Translations under genes and position numbers: made by a program
Assembly: GCF_016595155.1 (NCBI RefSeq)
Contig: NZ_JAENGP010000013.1
Span: 1 to 64,000, forward strand
DNA: 64,000 nt
From: Advenella mandrilli
GTDB lineage: Bacteria > Pseudomonadota > Gammaproteobacteria > Burkholderiales > Burkholderiaceae_B
Direction of reading: 5' to 3'
In this document: piece after piece, positions 62,132 through 64,000 of the stretch
Layout: each line of letters starts with the position of its first letter
How positions within the stretch are numbered: position 1 is the stretch's first letter
Notes under the pieces: model-generated
Told to the model about the DNA's origin: nothing
The model's database searches: none
The model's input: only the letters and a program-made list of their open reading frames with translations

Positions 62132-63067
62132 TTACTCTAGATTGCTGTTTGCCATAATGGCTTGTGCCTGCCTTTCCATGAACTCACCCAGGGTATCTAT
62201 GCCCCTTAGCTTGAGAATGGTATTGCGGGCAGCTGCCTCGACCAGGACTGCCAGGTTTCGGCCTGCGGCCACTTGCAGCATGACCCGGCGAATGGGCAGG
62301 CCCAGTAGTTCCTGGGTTTGGTCCTGGATGGGCAGGCGTTCAAATTTTTCACTGTTGGCACGCACCAGGTGCACGATCAGTTTGAGCCGCATTTTACGCC
62401 GTACCGCTGTTTCACCAAAAATGGTACGGATATCCAGCAGACCCAGCCCCCTGACTTCAAGCAAGTTGCGTAGCAGATCGGGGCATTGCCCTTCTATCAT
62501 GGTTGGATTGGTGCGAGAGAACTCGACCGCATCATCTGCGACCAGGCCATGACCACGGGAAATGAGTTCAAGGGCCAGTTCGCTTTTGCCCAGGCCGGAT
62601 TCTCCGGTAATCAGGACGCCCATTCCCAGGACATCCATGAAAACCCCGTGAATGGTGGTGGTAGGCGCAAAGCGCTTGCCAAGATAAATGCGCAGGACAT
62701 CGATAAGATGGGCGGCATCATGCTGGCTGGACAGTAAGGGGATCTGATTGCGCGAACAAAAGGAAGTCAGCTCAATGGGCGTGTCAAGACCCTCGGCAAT
62801 AATGACAGCGGGAACGCCGCCTTCGGCCAGTTCAATCAGGACTTTTTCCCGAGCGGTATCTTTGAGTTTTTTATAGAAAACTAGTTCTTCCTTGCCAAAA
62901 ACCTGTATTCGAGAAGGATGGACAACATTAAGGTGACCAAGCAGATCGGCGGCGGCGGTGTTGGACTCGGGTAATTGCCGGTTACCGGCATCCATGCCCG
63001 CAATCCAGGTCAGGCCCAGTGCTTCAATGTTCTCATCGACAAGTTCTTGGATACTTAACATGGCCAT
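62132..63067 (-). CDS. hprK: HPr kinase/phosphorylase
   Basis: A 311-residue bifunctional enzyme. The P-loop GESGLGKSE is at residues 155-163, with GHGLVADDAVEF after it and LEVRGLGLLDIRTIFGE as the family signature. A second in-frame ATG two codons downstream is an equally good start. It lies 2 nt after ptsN. An HprK beside an EIIA-Ntr gene is typical of betaproteobacteria lacking most sugar PTS. Confidence 0.95.
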   Translation of the reverse strand: MAMLSIQELVDENIEALGLTWIAGMDAGNRQLPESNTAAADLLGHLNVVHPSRIQVFGKEELVFYKKLKDTAREKVLIELAEGGVPAVIIAEGLDTPIELTSFCSRNQIPLLSSQHDAAHLIDVLRIYLGKRFAPTTTIHGVFMDVLGMGVLITGESGLGKSELALELISRGHGLVADDAVEFSRTNPTMIEGQCPDLLRNLLEVRGLGLLDIRTIFGETAVRRKMRLKLIVHLVRANSEKFERLPIQDQTQELLGLPIRRVMLQVAAGRNLAVLVEAAARNTILKLRGIDTLGEFMERQAQAIMANSNLE

Positions 63068-63069
63068 AT

Positions 63070-63522
63070 TCAGGTGGATTGAGTGAGAAGGTCGTAAATT
63101 TTGGCAGGATCATTCTCGGAGAGCAGCTGATGGCGAATGCTATCGTTGGACAGGACACGGGCGACTTCCGCCAGAATTTCCAGGTGTTGCTGGGTGGCGC
63201 TTTCAGGCACCAGCAGAATAATCAGCAATTGTACATTCTGCCCGTCGGGGGAATCGAAAGGAATGGGGTTTGCCAGGCGCATGAATGCAGCAGTTGCCTG
63301 CTTCAGTTTTGAAATGCGTCCGTGCGGGACGGCAACACCGTGCCCAAGTGCGGTAGACCCCAATCTTTCTCTTGAAAACAGGCTGTCGAAGACAACCGAG
63401 CGTGCAATACCCTGATTGTTTTCAAACAACAGGGCGGCTTGTTCAAATGCCCGCTTTTTACTGGTTGCGCTTACATCAAGAAGCGTGTTTTCGGGAGTTA
63501 AAATTTGCGTTAATTGATTCAT
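63070..63522 (-). CDS. ptsN: PTS EIIA-like nitrogen regulatory protein
   Basis: A 150-residue EIIA-Ntr domain. The phosphorylated His67 is in GHGVAVPHGRI, and AFMRLANPIPFDSPDGQNVQLL is typical. It works with PTS-Ntr components in nitrogen and potassium signalling. Order hpf-ptsN-hprK-rapZ on the minus strand implies rpoN just beyond the window's right edge. Confidence 0.94.
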   Translation of the reverse strand: MNQLTQILTPENTLLDVSATSKKRAFEQAALLFENNQGIARSVVFDSLFSRERLGSTALGHGVAVPHGRISKLKQATAAFMRLANPIPFDSPDGQNVQLLIILLVPESATQQHLEILAEVARVLSNDSIRHQLLSENDPAKIYDLLTQST

Positions 63523-63580
63523 ACATCGGATTATATGATTTTCTTGCAGAAAGTAGCAATTTCTTTAATATGTTTTGTGC

Positions 63581-63606
63581 ACTAAAAACCCAGCCTGGTG
63601 GCTGGG
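63581..63606 (-). terminator. Terminator after hpf
   Basis: CCCAGCC (63589-63595) pairs with GGCTGGG (63600-63606) around a short loop; on the minus strand the stem is followed by TTTTTAG. It separates hpf from ptsN at least in part. Confidence 0.75.
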
Positions 63607-63636
63607 TGGCTGCAAGATATTGATATTGCATTGAAT

Positions 63637-63957
63637 TTATGCGATAGTCATGCGTTTTGTTGAGTCATTCGAATGATCTTGCAGTTTGGATTTGTGCTTG
63701 ATGACAAGCCTGTCCGCTTTATCGCTCAGAAGATCAATGGCTGCATAAAGGTTTTCTTCTTCGGCTGAGCAATGAATATCTTTGCCAGGAACACGCATGG
63801 TAATTTCAGCGATATGTTTAAGAGGCTCAAGAGACAAGATTACCTGGGCATCAATAACTTGGTCAAAATGCTTGAGGACACGCCCAATTTTACTTTCGAC
63901 ATATTCCTTGATGGCAGGGGTAATTTCTAAATGACGGCCGCTGATACTTATATTCAT
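63637..63957 (-). CDS. hpf: Ribosome hibernation promoting factor, short form
   Basis: A 106-residue protein of the short HPF/YfiA type. NISISGRHLEITPAIKEYVESKIGRVLKHFD and AEITMRVPGKDIHCSAEEENLYAAIDLL are canonical, and it lacks the C-terminal domain of long HPF. It is usually encoded just after rpoN, which should lie to the right outside the window. Stationary-phase control is expected. Confidence 0.95.
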   Translation of the reverse strand: MNISISGRHLEITPAIKEYVESKIGRVLKHFDQVIDAQVILSLEPLKHIAEITMRVPGKDIHCSAEEENLYAAIDLLSDKADRLVIKHKSKLQDHSNDSTKRMTIA

Positions 63958-64000
63958 ATAATTGCTCCATTGAGTAATTTAAACCGCATTGTGCATGCGC

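Overview
The window reads as chromosomal DNA of a betaproteobacterium in the order Burkholderiales, most likely family Alcaligenaceae. Evidence: hslV-hslU-dksA next to a COG0523 GTPase and a Zur gene; the order dapF-DUF484-xerC; metK, an S-adenosylhomocysteine riboswitch, ahcY, a PF04020 membrane protein and metF; hpf-ptsN-hprK-rapZ; and Bug/TctA solute-transport genes. Base composition is moderate (about half G+C by eye), low for the family. No rRNA, tRNA, prophage or CRISPR array was seen.

Layout. 1-4.7 kb: the 3' end of a tripartite tricarboxylate transporter gene (tctA), then a TetR-controlled DevB/DevC/DevA-like exporter. 4.7-8.7 kb: cobalamin adenosyltransferase, universal stress protein, a small CusF-like protein, hslUV, dksA. 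8.8-13.6 kb: a zinc-homeostasis block, with a His-rich COG0523 GTPase and zur on the minus strand, then a Zur box, a small membrane protein and znuCBA on the plus strand. 13.6-17.1 kb: xerC, DUF484, dapF, a lipid A acyltransferase. 17.1-21.7 kb: the activated methyl cycle (metK, SAH riboswitch, ahcY, metF). 21.7-26.9 kb: 5-formyl-THF cyclo-ligase, slt, cca, a MidA-type methyltransferase.

27.0-32.9 kb: a Fur-box-preceded operon of two imelysins, two di-heme c-type cytochrome enzymes and a membrane histidine-cluster oxygenase, probably for iron uptake. 33.1-41.2 kb: an IclR-controlled acyl-CoA catabolic region (acyl-CoA dehydrogenase, thiolase, SDR, Bug protein, acyl-CoA ligase, CoA-transferase). 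41.2-42.6 kb: a solitary IS200/IS605-type element carrying only tnpB, with intact nuclease residues. 42.7-44.5 kb: rhlE.

44.8-50.2 kb: the operon trpE-trpG-trpD-trpC-HIT-ung, preceded by a trpL leader peptide with three Trp codons and an attenuator. 50.2-55.3 kb: gph, rpe, apaG, mltA, ubiH-family, dsbC. 55.4-58.8 kb: pyrimidine nucleotidase, argB, a TlpA-like thioredoxin, dolP, diaA. 58.9-64 kb: yraN, rsmI, rlpA, rapZ, hprK, ptsN, hpf.

Most of the window is housekeeping DNA. The parts most worth attention are the Fur-box operon with its 116-nt gene overlap, the small membrane protein fused translationally to the znu operon, the trpL attenuator, the SAH riboswitch and its expression platform, and the solo TnpB element with its candidate guide RNA. 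All functional calls rest on reading protein motifs and gene order by eye; no database search was run.
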